Of a stretch of DNA of 64,000 nucleotides, positions 1 to 10,496 are shown in pieces. The stretch is from Phycisphaerales bacterium (GTDB lineage: Bacteria; Planctomycetota; Phycisphaerae; UBA1845), in the NCBI GenBank assembly GCA_020639115.1, contig JACKHG010000010.1, positions 62,001 to 126,000 on the forward strand, written 5' to 3'. Every line of letters begins with the position of its first letter. Position 1 is the first letter of the stretch. The notes under the pieces are model-generated. The model ran no database searches and had not been told where the DNA came from. It saw only the letters and a list, made by a program, of their open reading frames with translations. Both the position numbers and the translations under genes were made by a program.

Positions 1-1
1 G

Positions 2-346
2 CACTTCTTCGCAGCCGCGGCGCGCGCGATGCGTCGGATTCGCATTGACGACGCCCGCCGGCGCAAGCGCCAGAAACGCGGCGGCGGCGTGAACCTGTCC
101 CCCCTCGGGGACGAGCCCCCCGATCTCAACGATGACGCAGACACGGTCCTGGCGGTGGACGAAGTGCTCGACCGGCTGCGCGATATTGATCCGCGTAAAC
201 ATGAGGTGGTGGAGCTGCGTTATTTCGCGGGCCTGACGGTGGACGAAACAGCCGCGGCGATGGGCATATCCGCGCGAACGGTGAACGTCGACTGGCGTTT
301 CGCCCGCGCATGGCTCCACCGCGAGCTGGTCGGAACGTTCAGTTAG
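2..346 (+). CDS. ECF-type RNA polymerase sigma factor, C-terminal part
   Basis: The reading frame is already open at the window edge, so the N-terminus (region 2) lies upstream and only about 114 codons are visible. The C-terminal half has a clear sigma region 4: a conserved stretch ending in VELRYFAGLTVDETA, then the recognition helix MGISARTVNVDWRFARAWL. This matches the Sigma70_ECF (PF07638) group that is expanded in planctomycetes. It should direct core polymerase to a small regulon. It sits 37 bp upstream of a Ser/Thr kinase on the same strand, a common planctomycete pairing, so the two are probably cotranscribed and functionally linked (inference). Confidence 0.85.
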   Translation, partial: HFFAAAARAMRRIRIDDARRRKRQKRGGGVNLSPLGDEPPDLNDDADTVLAVDEVLDRLRDIDPRKHEVVELRYFAGLTVDETAAAMGISARTVNVDWRFARAWLHRELVGTFS

Positions 347-383
347 GCGGGGGTAGTCGGCTGGCAACCGGCCCTGCACGGCG

Positions 384-2627
384 ATGACCTCAGATCACTG
401 GCAACGCGTCATGACGTTGTTCGAGGCGGCTGCGGAGTATGCGCCGCGCGAGCGAAGTGCCTTCCTTGCGCGGGAGTGTGCGGAAGACGGCGCGCTGCGC
501 CACGAGGTTGAATCGCTGCTCGCGCACGATGCAGCCGCGGACTGCTGCTTCCTCGAGCCCGCGGAGCCGCCCTCGATCTTTCGCCCGTCCGCGACCGTCG
601 ACGTCGAGGCCGACGACCGGCGGATCGGCACGACCGTGGCGGGATACCGCCTGATCGAACGGATCGCGTCGGGGGGCATGGGCACGGTCTATCGCGCCCG
701 CCAGGAGCGGCTGCAGCGCGACGTTGCATTCAAGATCGTCCGCCCGGGCCTCTCGGCAGCCGACGCGATGCGGCGTCTGGAGCACGAGGCCCGCTACCTC
801 GCGCGGTTGCGTCACGCCAACATCGCCCAGGTGTTCGAGGCGGGGACATTCGCGGATCCCGCCTCGTGCGAGACGCTGCCCTACTTCGTGATGGAGCTGG
901 TGGAGGGAGCCCAGCCGATCACCACGTACTGCGGCGGCGGCTCCGAGCGGCACGGGCTCGATCTGCATGCGCGGTTGACCCTTTTCCTGCAGGTCTGCGA
1001 CGCCGTGCACCACGGCCATCAGCGCGGTCTGATTCACCGCGACCTGAAGCCGGGCAACATCCTCGTCGATGCGGCTGGCCAGGTGAAGATCATCGACTTC
1101 GGCGTGGCCCGCTCGACCGACGCCGACGTCACGCTGACCACCCTGCGGTCCGACTCCAACCAACTGGTCGGGACGCTGCAGTACATGAGCCCCGAGCAGT
1201 GTGCAGCCGACGCCGGCGACCTGGACGTGCGCAGCGACGTGTACTCGCTGGGCGTCGTGCTCTACGAGCTGGTCTGCGAGCGGCTGCCGTATGATCTGCG
1301 GCGGGCATCGATCTGCCAGGCAGCTCGGCTCGTGTGCGACCAGCAACCCGACGCCCCGCGCAGCATCAATCGGAAGATTCCGCGCGACCTCGAGGCTATC
1401 CTGCTCAAGTGCCTCGCCAAAGACCGCACGCGACGATACCAGTCCGCCGCCCAGCTCGCCGACGACGTGCGGCGCCACATGCTCGGGGAGTCGATCACGG
1501 CCCGCAGCCCGGGGGCCCTGCATCGCATGAGCCGGTGGGCGGCGCGACACGCGGTGGCAGCCACGTTCGCCGCTTGCACGCTGGTCGCCAGCGTAATCGT
1601 GGGGCTCACGTTCCTCTTCGTCTGGTACCTCAGCCTGAGGCCGGAGCGCATCGAGATCAGCGCGGACCAGCGTACGGCGCGGCTCGTCACGATCAGCGAC
1701 CATGTGCTGCACGCGTGGGAGGTGCGCGGGGCGGGGTTGATTGGTGGGGCTGCCCTGGTTCACCGTCCGGCGGCCTGGGGCGGGGGCAAGTTGGCTGTGC
1801 TGGCCTGCTCGTACGCCACGGCGCTTCCCTACGGGAATGACCTCGCGGCTTTCGACGTGAAGGATCCCGACACGCCGCTGTGGTATCGCGGGGTGCGCGA
1901 TGCGGACATTCCGGCTGACTGGAGGGCGCGGCGCGGATACACCGCGACGGAGTTCACCTGCCAGAGCTTCTGGGTCGAGGACGTCTTCGTGGATGACGCC
2001 CATCCGGGCGAGGAGATCATCGTCTCCTTCAGCCACAAGCTGTATTCGCAGTGCATGATCTGCGTATACGACCTGCTGGGCAACCGGCTCTATGCGTTCT
2101 GGTACGACGGCTCGATCTTCGACTGCGTGGCCATGCCGCACGCCGGACTGATCGCCTTCGCCGCGGAAAACGCGGAGACCTACCTGTTCGACATGGGCTT
2201 TCCCAACTTGAGGACGCGCTACCCGCACGTCGCGTTTGCAGTGGACGTCACCCGGCCCGCTCCGGAAGCGCAGTTCCTGGCGACCCACGGGGGCGATGCC
2301 CCCTTCGAACCGGCCTGGTACCGCTACCTGCTGCCACTCGAGGCCAATGACTGGGTCACGGGCTGGTCGGTCGAGCAGCGCGGGTCCCGCGGCATTCCGG
2401 GACGCAGCGTGCTCGTCAGCGCCGAATTCCAGATGGCGCCGGAGGATGAACCGTGCGGGGTGAGCTGGTCCGTCGACGAGAACGGCGCGTACGATGCTGA
2501 GCGCATGACGGTCGGCGACCTGTACTACAAGAGCCGCGAGCAGCACGCGGACCGCTACCCCGACCCGCACACCATTCGCCTGGGTCCCCTGCCGCCTGGA
2601 GGTCAGGCCTCCTCCACGAGCCGGTAA
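384..2627 (+). CDS. Membrane-anchored Hanks-type serine/threonine protein kinase
   Basis: A 747-residue protein. The N-terminal ~60 residues form the short helical module (W..V..LFEAA...R..FL...C) that precedes many planctomycete kinases. The kinase domain runs from about residue 88 to 360: Gly loop ASGGMGTVYRA, ATP lysine K117 (VAFKIV), catalytic loop HRDLKPGN with D220, and DFG at 238-240. One transmembrane helix near residues 390-415 is followed by about 330 residues with no recognised family, presumably extracytoplasmic and sensory (inference). All catalytic residues are present, so it should be an active kinase. It probably works with the sigma factor just upstream. The start gives the complete N-terminal module. 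Confidence 0.9.
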   Translation: MTSDHWQRVMTLFEAAAEYAPRERSAFLARECAEDGALRHEVESLLAHDAAADCCFLEPAEPPSIFRPSATVDVEADDRRIGTTVAGYRLIERIASGGMGTVYRARQERLQRDVAFKIVRPGLSAADAMRRLEHEARYLARLRHANIAQVFEAGTFADPASCETLPYFVMELVEGAQPITTYCGGGSERHGLDLHARLTLFLQVCDAVHHGHQRGLIHRDLKPGNILVDAAGQVKIIDFGVARSTDADVTLTTLRSDSNQLVGTLQYMSPEQCAADAGDLDVRSDVYSLGVVLYELVCERLPYDLRRASICQAARLVCDQQPDAPRSINRKIPRDLEAILLKCLAKDRTRRYQSAAQLADDVRRHMLGESITARSPGALHRMSRWAARHAVAATFAACTLVASVIVGLTFLFVWYLSLRPERIEISADQRTARLVTISDHVLHAWEVRGAGLIGGAALVHRPAAWGGGKLAVLACSYATALPYGNDLAAFDVKDPDTPLWYRGVRDADIPADWRARRGYTATEFTCQSFWVEDVFVDDAHPGEEIIVSFSHKLYSQCMICVYDLLGNRLYAFWYDGSIFDCVAMPHAGLIAFAAENAETYLFDMGFPNLRTRYPHVAFAVDVTRPAPEAQFLATHGGDAPFEPAWYRYLLPLEANDWVTGWSVEQRGSRGIPGRSVLVSAEFQMAPEDEPCGVSWSVDENGAYDAERMTVGDLYYKSREQHADRYPDPHTIRLGPLPPGGQASSTSR

Positions 2628-2798
2628 TCAGCCATCTCCGATCGCCGCGACGGGCGAAACGCGCAGATCCTCGTAACGGCGGATTTTCTGAAACCGGCGG
2701 CGCGGCGGCTGCGTCCAATGCCACAGCGAGCCAGCGAGGGGCTCACCCAGACTCGGGGCCGAGCGCGCCTGAGTGATTTCCCAGGAACGAGGTGTGAG

Positions 2799-3986
2799 AT
2801 GAACACGAGATATTTCGTGCGCGCCATCGGTGCGCTCGCAGCCGCCGCCTTGTGCGGCGTCACGCCGGCGCTTGCGGCGGTCAAGCTCATCACACTGCCG
2901 CCGCGCGAACGGGTCGAGATCCAACTCGACAACCCGCAGGCCACGCTGGCCGAGGAGGAACGCATCGTGCCGCTGGCGGCGGGCGTGAATGACGTGGTCT
3001 TCGCCTGGGCAAACGCTCAAATCGCGAAGGATAGCATTCAGTTCCGCTGCCTGAGCGATCCCGAGCACATCAAGGTGCTCTCGGTCTCGTACCCGCCGGG
3101 CGAAAACGCGCTGACCTGGCAGGTCTCTGCGACGCAGGCGGGTTCCGCCCGCGTGCGGATCAGCTACATCATCGGCCAGCTCGACAAGTCGTTCGCGTAC
3201 CGCGCGGTGGCAGCCGCAAACGAGAAGAGCCTGACGCTCTGGCAGTACGTGCAGTTGCACAACCGCTCCAACGAGGAGTTCGGCGTCGCGGGCATGTGGG
3301 CGGGATTCGGCGAGCGCTTCGAACGGCCGATCGGCATCGCCGAAACCCGGCAGTTGCTCAGCGCCCGGTTTGACAACGTGCCGATCCGCAAGACTTATAC
3401 GGCGAGTCTCTCCGAATTCGGCTACCTCGACGCCGGCAAGCAGCAGTTGCGCATCCCCATGCACTACGTGCTCAAGAACGACCGCGACCACGGCCTGGGC
3501 GCTTTCCCGCTCATGTTCGGCAAGGCCCGCATCTACCAGGACGACGGGCACGGCACGACCGCGTTCCTCGGCGAGGACTGGGCCGGCTTCACGCCGCGTG
3601 ATGACGAGCTGAAGCTCGCCCTCGGCGTGGCCAAGGACATCGTCGTCAAGCGAACCATCGATCAGCGCCGCCAGGATCGCGTGCTGGGCAATCTCTTCGA
3701 CTACGACGTAGTCGTGAAATACGCGATCGAGAATTTCAAGGATGAACCCGTCACGCTGGACATCGCCGAGTCGATGCGGGCTCTGCGCGCCGAGATTCGC
3801 GGCGACACGGGCCGCGACGTCGAGTGGGAACTCGTCTCCGATGCGACGCTCGCCGAGCATTTCGACGCGGTCAAGAGCACCGCGGACCGCCTGCTCTTCC
3901 ACGTCGATCTGCCGCCGCGCGGTGAAGACGACAAGGCCGCGCTGCAGACGCACACGCTGCACGTGAAAATCAAGAACGAATGGTGA
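2799..3986 (+). CDS. Secreted DUF4139-like protein, first of a tandem pair
   Basis: 395 residues. An open frame exists from 2718, but the ATG at 2799 (MNTRYFV) is preferred because it starts a clean signal peptide ending ALAA and has a GAGG ribosome site just upstream. The mature protein resembles the DUF4139 fold: an opening LPPRERVEIQLDN strand, an FAWANAQI motif and a long beta-rich C-terminal part. It is homologous to the next gene (shared PPR..V.L.N and W.N.LI/QI motifs), so the pair arose by duplication. Function is unknown; the family is envelope-associated. No catalytic residues could be assigned. It ends 101 bp before the paralogue, with an 8-bp microsatellite between them. Confidence 0.75.
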   Translation: MNTRYFVRAIGALAAAALCGVTPALAAVKLITLPPRERVEIQLDNPQATLAEEERIVPLAAGVNDVVFAWANAQIAKDSIQFRCLSDPEHIKVLSVSYPPGENALTWQVSATQAGSARVRISYIIGQLDKSFAYRAVAAANEKSLTLWQYVQLHNRSNEEFGVAGMWAGFGERFERPIGIAETRQLLSARFDNVPIRKTYTASLSEFGYLDAGKQQLRIPMHYVLKNDRDHGLGAFPLMFGKARIYQDDGHGTTAFLGEDWAGFTPRDDELKLALGVAKDIVVKRTIDQRRQDRVLGNLFDYDVVVKYAIENFKDEPVTLDIAESMRALRAEIRGDTGRDVEWELVSDATLAEHFDAVKSTADRLLFHVDLPPRGEDDKAALQTHTLHVKIKNEW

Positions 3987-3994
3987 GGGGCGAA

Positions 3995-4026
3995 GTGAGA
4001 AGGTGAGAAAGTGGGAAAGTGCGAAA
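3995..4026 (+). repeat. 8-bp tandem microsatellite, 4 units (GTGAGAAA type)
   Basis: Four consecutive octamers of form GTGNGAAR (GTGAGAAG, GTGAGAAA, GTGGGAAA, GTGCGAAA) fill the gap between the two DUF4139-like genes. The same octamer family recurs in the opposite orientation at 54318-54349. Confidence 0.85.
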
Positions 4027-4087
4027 GTGGAAGCGAGCGCGCACCGCGATGGCACGAATAAGCGGCTGACCGAAAGGGTGAACTCCG

Positions 4088-5503
4088 ATGAATACGAGAC
4101 TTGTGGGATTATTGGCGGCTGTGGGCGCTGCGGCGCTGCCCTGTTGGGCTAAGAACGTGGATCTTTCGACGATCCCGCCGCGCGATACCGTGCAGCTCAC
4201 GATCTACAACAGCGAGGATCTGACGCTGGTGCGCGAGACGCGCCGGGTGACGTTCAAGCAGGGGATTAACCCGCTGCAGTTCTCGTGGGCGAATACGCTG
4301 ATCGACCCCACCAGCGTCGATCTGCGTTTCAAGTCGCACGCGGGCGAACTCGAACTGCTCGATACGACGTTTCCCCACGACAAGCCCCAGATGCTCTACT
4401 GGGCGGTGCGCAGCGCGTTCGACGGTGACGCCGAGATCGAGGTGACCTATTTCACCAGCGGCATCTCGTGGGCGGTCGACTACGTCTGCGTCAGCGACCC
4501 AGCCGAGGAGACGATGGCGTTCGACGGGTTCGTCCGGGTGATCAACAACTCGGGCGAGGACTACGCGGGCGCCCAGGTGCGCATGGTCGTGGGCACGATC
4601 AGCCTGGTGGAGAAGGTGCGCGAACTGGCCCAGCGCGGGATCGTCAGCGAAGTTGACCGGTACATGTATGAGAAATCTGAAATGCGTGCCCGGGACTTCG
4701 ACGCCGCAGCCCGCAAGGAGGTCTGCGACGAGTTGCAAATGGGCATGGCCCGCGGAGCCGTCGCAGCCGCTCCCAAGGAGATCGTCAAGGAGGGCCTGTC
4801 CGAGTATTTCATCTTCACGGTCGAAGGCACGGAGACGGTGCCGAACGGCTGGTCCAAGCGCATGCGCCTGTTCGCGGGAAAGGCGGTGCCCTTCCACATC
4901 CAGTACCGCTACCGCCCGCAGGAATACGGCGATCAGCTCGTGCGCATGTTCCTGCTCCGCAACGACACGGCGTCCGACCTCGGCTCGACGCCGCTGCCCG
5001 ACGGGGTGGTCCGGCTCTTTCGCGACAACTGCCGCGACGGGCTTTCATTCCTGCTGGCGCAGACCATCAAGTACGTGCCCATCGGCCAGGAGATCGAGCT
5101 GAATCTCGGTAGCGATCCGGAGGTGATCCACGAGCGGATCCTGCAGCGCGCCTGGCGCAGCGACTTCTGGTTCAGGCGGAACGGCGCGAGCGTCTACTAT
5201 TCGCCCACGGAGGGCCACCGCATCGAGATCAAGGACACGGTGGCTGGCTGGGACGATCACGAGTTGTGGATCGAGCGGATCCGCAACTATCGGGCCAAGC
5301 CGATCGCCGTCGAGATCCGCCGCAGCTTCGCCGGCGACGTGGTCTTTCGCAGCGATCTCGCGCCCACGCTCTACGACTACCGCAGCCCGCAGTTCACCGC
5401 GCAGGTCGCCCCGGCGAAGACGGCGAACCTGACCTACGAGACGGTCACGCACCAGGGCCGCAACAAGCAGCAGGATCACGTGACGCTGGAGGAGAGACAG
5501 TAG
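4088..5503 (+). CDS. Secreted DUF4139 domain protein, second of a tandem pair
   Basis: 471 residues with an N-terminal signal peptide (MNTRLVGLLAAVGAAALPCWA). The mature part carries the DUF4139 hallmarks: a strand-rich start (IPPRDTVQLTIYNSEDLTLV), an FSWANTLIDPTSVDLR segment, a central YFTSGISWAVDYV motif and a C-terminal domain ending in charged residues. It aligns by eye with the upstream protein but keeps a longer middle part. The family is found in envelope-associated proteins; no reaction is established. The next genes are convergent, so the pair forms its own unit, possibly continuing from the upstream kinase. Confidence 0.8.
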   Translation: MNTRLVGLLAAVGAAALPCWAKNVDLSTIPPRDTVQLTIYNSEDLTLVRETRRVTFKQGINPLQFSWANTLIDPTSVDLRFKSHAGELELLDTTFPHDKPQMLYWAVRSAFDGDAEIEVTYFTSGISWAVDYVCVSDPAEETMAFDGFVRVINNSGEDYAGAQVRMVVGTISLVEKVRELAQRGIVSEVDRYMYEKSEMRARDFDAAARKEVCDELQMGMARGAVAAAPKEIVKEGLSEYFIFTVEGTETVPNGWSKRMRLFAGKAVPFHIQYRYRPQEYGDQLVRMFLLRNDTASDLGSTPLPDGVVRLFRDNCRDGLSFLLAQTIKYVPIGQEIELNLGSDPEVIHERILQRAWRSDFWFRRNGASVYYSPTEGHRIEIKDTVAGWDDHELWIERIRNYRAKPIAVEIRRSFAGDVVFRSDLAPTLYDYRSPQFTAQVAPAKTANLTYETVTHQGRNKQQDHVTLEERQ

Positions 5504-5519
5504 TTTGCTGATTGGGTGG

Positions 5520-5888
5520 CTATCCCCCCAGCGGCAGGCGTCTCACTCGGTGTCGCGCGTCCTCAATTACCACGATCGCGCCGTTCTGCAATGGCGCCTC
5601 AACCAATGGCATTACGGCAGAAAGTCGGTCGATCAGGAAAGGAGAGCGGGCATTCGACGTTCGGAAAATGACGCAACTGGCTACTTCAAGCCCGGAAAGC
5701 GCAATAATCTCAGCAAAGTCCAAGTCAAATGTCAGGATAACGCGATGCTCGATGAGTGCTTTAGCGAATATTTCGCCGTTGGCTAGCCGATGTAGTCCTT
5801 CATCGCGCAAATGCACTGCGTCGTGTCCTCGACTTCGCAGCCATCGCACGACGCTTTGCGATACACCCATATCGGCGAGAAAGTGCAT
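5520..5888 (-). CDS. DUF5615 PIN-like toxin
   Basis: 122 residues starting MHFLADMGVSQSVVRWLRS, the typical opening of DUF5615 PIN-like proteins with the first acidic residue at D6. A second acidic cluster, LTFDLDFAEI (about residues 73-82), matches the family's conserved D-x-DF motif, consistent with a PIN nuclease site. The gene starts 7 bp after the stop of a DUF433 gene, the classic antitoxin-toxin order. It probably cleaves RNA unless bound by its partner (known for PIN toxins, inferred here). Near-complete length suggests it is intact. Confidence 0.85.
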   Translation of the reverse strand: MHFLADMGVSQSVVRWLRSRGHDAVHLRDEGLHRLANGEIFAKALIEHRVILTFDLDFAEIIALSGLEVASCVIFRTSNARSPFLIDRLSAVMPLVEAPLQNGAIVVIEDARHRVRRLPLGG

Positions 5889-5895
5889 CGGTTGT

Positions 5896-6117
5896 TCAGG
5901 CCGACCGAACGTTCTCCGCGGTTAACCATGCCGCATATTCCAGAGCCTGCCTGATGTCATCAAGCTCCAGATCGGGATGGTCAGTCAAGATCTCATCGTG
6001 AGTCGCGCCGTGTGCCACACACTTGACGATGATAGATACCGGAATGCGCATACCGCGGATGCACGCTCGACCTCCGAGGATTTCCGGATCAAACGTAATC
6101 CTGTCAAAGGCTTCCAC
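5896..6117 (-). CDS. DUF433 antitoxin
   Basis: 73 residues with the DUF433 pattern: FDRITFDPEILGGRACIRGMRIPV, then VKCVAHGATHDEILTDHPDLELDDIRQALEYA, a winged-helix-like fold. The start is GTG at 6117 with GGAG about 8 nt upstream. It is the first gene of a two-gene unit with the DUF5615 toxin 7 bp downstream, and most likely neutralises the toxin and represses the operon (known for such pairs, inferred here). Confidence 0.85.
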   Translation of the reverse strand: MEAFDRITFDPEILGGRACIRGMRIPVSIIVKCVAHGATHDEILTDHPDLELDDIRQALEYAAWLTAENVRSA

Positions 6118-6178
6118 AAACCTACTCCATGCACGATAACCGGTAACCTGCGGTCCCGTTCATTTACTAGTCTACAAC

Positions 6179-7207
6179 CTAGAATGCCAAATGCCACGCG
6201 ATTCCGCTGGCCCCGGTCTGCGGGTCGGCGTACGGCACGATCCGGCCGCCGAACAACTCGATCTCGTGCTCGCCGGCGACGGTGTGCCCGATGACCAGGC
6301 CCATGACCGCGCCCATGACGACGTCCGAGGCGTAGTGCTCGCCGTCGTCCAGCCGCTCCACCGCGACGGCTGCCCCCAGGGCATAGAGCGGGGCGCCGAC
6401 CCACGGTCCGTACGCCTCGTGCATCACCGACGCGAACGCGAAGGTGCTCGAGGTGTGGCCGCTGGGGAATGAGCCCCACTCGCCGTTGGGGGAACGATCC
6501 GAGGTGGCAGCCTGGCCGAGCATGGTGGTCAGCCCGTTGATGGTGAGGGCGCTGAAGAGGGTCCGGCCGACGGAGTAGGTGCGCTCGTCCTGACGCTGCT
6601 GGCCGACGAGGTACCAGAGGCCGGCGAGCCCGAAGTGCGTGGCAGGATTGCCAAGAAAGCCAATGCCATCGGCGATGTCCTCCTTGTAGACGCGGCGGCT
6701 GGTGAGGGAGCTTTCGAAGCGGTCGTCGACGTGCGTGGTCTGCATGGCGAGCGACCCGCCGTAGGTAAGTCCGAGGATGATCAGGTTCTGCCCGTTGCCG
6801 TAGACGCTCTTGGTGTCTTCCCAGAGGTCGCGGGGCGCATCCGCAAGGTCGCGTTCGATCGTGTCCCAGAGCCCCGGCAAAGGCGCCCGGTTCCGCTCGG
6901 TGTGCCACTGCTCTTGAGCAGTGCCATCTGCATCAGCCGCCGTGTGCCACTGCTCTTGAGCAGTGCCGGAGTCCTCGGCCCCCGCGGCGTCGCGCTCATC
7001 GCCGGCTGTTGCCCGATCGGCTGCCAGGAACCACTCCGAAGCGCGCGCAGAGCCGCCTTTCGCATCGGCACCAGCCTCCCTGACCAGCGCATCGAAGTCG
7101 TGGACAGGTGCAACTCCACGACGTGCCTCGCCCAATTCCTGATGCGCGCTCGCGCATCCGCTTATAAGGATCCCGATCGCAGCACTCCCGAGTAATCGTG
7201 CGCGCAT
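6179..7207 (-). CDS. PAP2-family phosphatase lipoprotein with inserted palindromic repeats
   Basis: 342 residues from the ATG at 7207, chosen because it starts a lipoprotein signal (MRARLLGSAAIGILISGCAS) with the lipobox Cys at residue 18; an open frame extends upstream to 7309. The C-terminal half has PAP2 phosphatase motifs: GSFPSGHTSSTFA (catalytic His) and later R..DGEHYASDVVMGAVMG. It probably hydrolyses a lipid or small-molecule phosphate in the periplasm. Between the signal and the domain a low-complexity linker contains two in-frame copies of GTAQEQWHT, produced by a palindromic DNA element inserted twice 42 bp apart. The frame is kept, so the gene appears functional. Confidence 0.85.
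   Translation of the reverse strand: MRARLLGSAAIGILISGCASAHQELGEARRGVAPVHDFDALVREAGADAKGGSARASEWFLAADRATAGDERDAAGAEDSGTAQEQWHTAADADGTAQEQWHTERNRAPLPGLWDTIERDLADAPRDLWEDTKSVYGNGQNLIILGLTYGGSLAMQTTHVDDRFESSLTSRRVYKEDIADGIGFLGNPATHFGLAGLWYLVGQQRQDERTYSVGRTLFSALTINGLTTMLGQAATSDRSPNGEWGSFPSGHTSSTFAFASVMHEAYGPWVGAPLYALGAAVAVERLDDGEHYASDVVMGAVMGLVIGHTVAGEHEIELFGGRIVPYADPQTGASGIAWHLAF
6900..6967. repeat. Two copies of a 26-bp palindromic element inside the PAP2 gene
   Basis: An identical 26-bp sequence lies at 6900-6925 and 6942-6967. Its core is a near-perfect hairpin CACTGCTC-TT-GAGCAGTG. The 42-bp spacing preserves the reading frame. A diverged copy (same GTGTGCCACTG head) is at 54251-54276 outside genes. 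Confidence 0.85.
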
Positions 7208-7327
7208 GCTCCACCCCCGATGCGTACGTGGTTTCACCGCAATGCAGGTTGAGTAACTACCGATGCTGCGACGTGAAATCAAGCCTTCCGCGCGTCCAGC
7301 GGCAGACACCCCAGCATAAACGTCACG

Positions 7328-8683
<1,356 letters not shown>

Positions 8684-8770
8684 GAATCGGATTCTGCGGC
8701 GGCCGCCGGCGTGAGCCGGGCGCGCTCGCGCGCCCCTGGCCTGCACCGCCGCCCGCGGGTTATCTCAGCG

Positions 8771-9280
8771 TCAATCGGGCTTGACCATGAAGAGGGGCTG
8801 GCCGAATTCGACCGGGTCCTCGTTCTTGACCAGCACTTTCTTCACCGTGCCGGAAACCTCCGCCTTGATCTCGTTGAAGACCTTCATGGCCTCGACGATA
8901 CAGACCACCGAGTTGGGCGACACGCGCGAGCCCTCGGTGACGAACGGCGGCGACTCCGGGTTGGGCATCGCGTAGAAGGTGCCCACCATCGGCGACTTGA
9001 TCGGCACCAGGCCGGCGTCCGCGTCCGCGAGCGGGGCCGGTGCCGCCGGGGCTTGTGGCGGCGCAGCCGGTCCGCCCGCCGGCGGCGGGGGTGGCGGCGG
9101 CGCGTACGCCGGAGGCATCGGTTGGGAATAAACAATCTGCGGCGCCGGCCCTTCCGCGGGCCCGTGCGCCCCCGCCCGCTTGAGCAGGATCTCCTCCTCG
9201 CCCCCCTTGTAGGAGAGCTCGCACAGATCGTGCTCGGTCATGATTTCGACGAGCGAGCGTATCTTCTTGGGATCGACCAC
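8771..9280 (-). CDS. accB: Biotin carboxyl carrier protein of acetyl-CoA carboxylase
   Basis: 169 residues in the usual three parts: an N-terminal region beginning MVDPKKIRSLVEIM, a Pro/Ala-rich linker (about residues 45-88), and a C-terminal biotinyl domain with the biotinylation motif EAMKVFNEI (K133). It carries the carboxybiotin from AccC to the carboxyltransferase. It lies between a pepQ-like gene and accC. Many bacteria have efp between the peptidase and accB; efp is absent here. Confidence 0.97.
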   Translation of the reverse strand: MVDPKKIRSLVEIMTEHDLCELSYKGGEEEILLKRAGAHGPAEGPAPQIVYSQPMPPAYAPPPPPPPAGGPAAPPQAPAAPAPLADADAGLVPIKSPMVGTFYAMPNPESPPFVTEGSRVSPNSVVCIVEAMKVFNEIKAEVSGTVKKVLVKNEDPVEFGQPLFMVKPD

Positions 9281-9311
9281 GATGGGTATCTCCGCGCCGT
9301 TGTCGCGCCCC

Positions 9312-10424
9312 CTAGCGCAGGGGCGCCAGAACGGCGGAGTCCAGGTCCTTGTCCAGCCGCGTGAGCACCTTGTGACCCGTGCTGGTCACCAGCACGTCGT
9401 CCTCGATGCGCACACCGCCGACGCCCGGCAGGTAAATGCCCGGCTCGACGGTGACGACCATGCCCGCGCGGAACGTCTCGGTACTGCTCCAGCGCAGGGA
9501 CGGGGCTTCATGCACGTCCAGCCCCAGGCCGTGCCCGAGACCGTGATTGAAGAATTCCCCATAACCTGCATCGGCGATGTGCCGCCGCGCCACGGCATCC
9601 ACGTCGCACATTCGCGCTCCCGGCCTGACTGCGGCGATCGCCATCTGTTCCGCCGCCAGCACCAGCGCATACACCTCCCGCATTTTCGGCGGGATGCTAC
9701 CGATGAACACCGTGCGGGTCAAGTCGCTGCGGTAGAAGCCATACGTGGCGCCCCAGTCGAGCAGCAGCGTGCATCCGCGCTTGAGCTTGCGCGTTCCCGG
9801 AACCGCGTGCGGCAGCGCCGCGTTGCCGTCGATCGCCACGATCGAATCGAACGCCGGCGCCGTCGAGCCGCGCCGCTTCATCTCGTACTCGAGCCGCGCC
9901 GCGATCTCGAGCTCGGTCTGCCCGAGCCGCAACGTCGCGAGCGTGGCCCGGTAGGCCTCCTCCGCGATCCGCGCCGCCTTGTTGATCAGCTTCAGCTCGT
10001 CCGCGCTCTTGCTAATTCTCAATTCGCGGAAGACCGGCGGCGCGTCAATCAGCTTCACGCCGCGCAGCCCGCGCTGCAGCTCCCGGCGGGCCGCCACGGT
10101 CAGGTACTCCGCCTGCACCGCCACGCTCCTCAGCCGCAGCACCTTGACGACCTTGACGATCTCCTCCTCCAGCGTGCCCTTGCGCAGCGCCACCTTGGCC
10201 CACGGCGCCTCCTTGCGGATCGACGTCGCGAAACGGCCGTCGCTGATGATCTGCACCGCGGTCCGCGTGACCAGCACAGCCGAGTCCTCCCCGGTGAAGC
10301 CGGTGAGGTGCACGTGATCGAAGCGATTGGTGATCAAAAGCGCGGGAATCTTGTGGCGGGTCAGCGCCTGGCGCAGGTCGCGGATGCGCTGCCGGTAAAC
10401 GGGCGAGGGGGTCGCTTGAGCCAT
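9312..10424 (-). CDS. Xaa-Pro aminopeptidase/dipeptidase (M24B)
   Basis: 370 residues from the ATG at 10424 (MAQATPSPVYRQRI). A creatinase-like N-terminal domain is followed by a pita-bread domain with the five metal ligands: D in LLLDWGATYG, D in RSDLTRTVF, H in HGLGHGLGLDVHE, E in VEPGIYLPG and E in VRIEDDVLV. It should remove N-terminal residues preceding proline using two metal ions in the cytoplasm. It is 31 bp upstream of accB and probably shares its transcript; pepQ/pepP next to accBC is a conserved arrangement. Confidence 0.93.
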   Translation of the reverse strand: MAQATPSPVYRQRIRDLRQALTRHKIPALLITNRFDHVHLTGFTGEDSAVLVTRTAVQIISDGRFATSIRKEAPWAKVALRKGTLEEEIVKVVKVLRLRSVAVQAEYLTVAARRELQRGLRGVKLIDAPPVFRELRISKSADELKLINKAARIAEEAYRATLATLRLGQTELEIAARLEYEMKRRGSTAPAFDSIVAIDGNAALPHAVPGTRKLKRGCTLLLDWGATYGFYRSDLTRTVFIGSIPPKMREVYALVLAAEQMAIAAVRPGARMCDVDAVARRHIADAGYGEFFNHGLGHGLGLDVHEAPSLRWSSTETFRAGMVVTVEPGIYLPGVGGVRIEDDVLVTSTGHKVLTRLDKDLDSAVLAPLR

Positions 10425-10496
10425 GTCGAGGTCGCCTGTAGCGCCGGCCGGGATGCGCCGCGGCGCCGCCGGCTCGACGTGCGGGGGCAAGTGCGG

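Noticed and set aside
390..2570. 726-codon open frame on the minus strand
   Set aside because: It mirrors the kinase gene; no family or ribosome site. High GC keeps opposite frames open.
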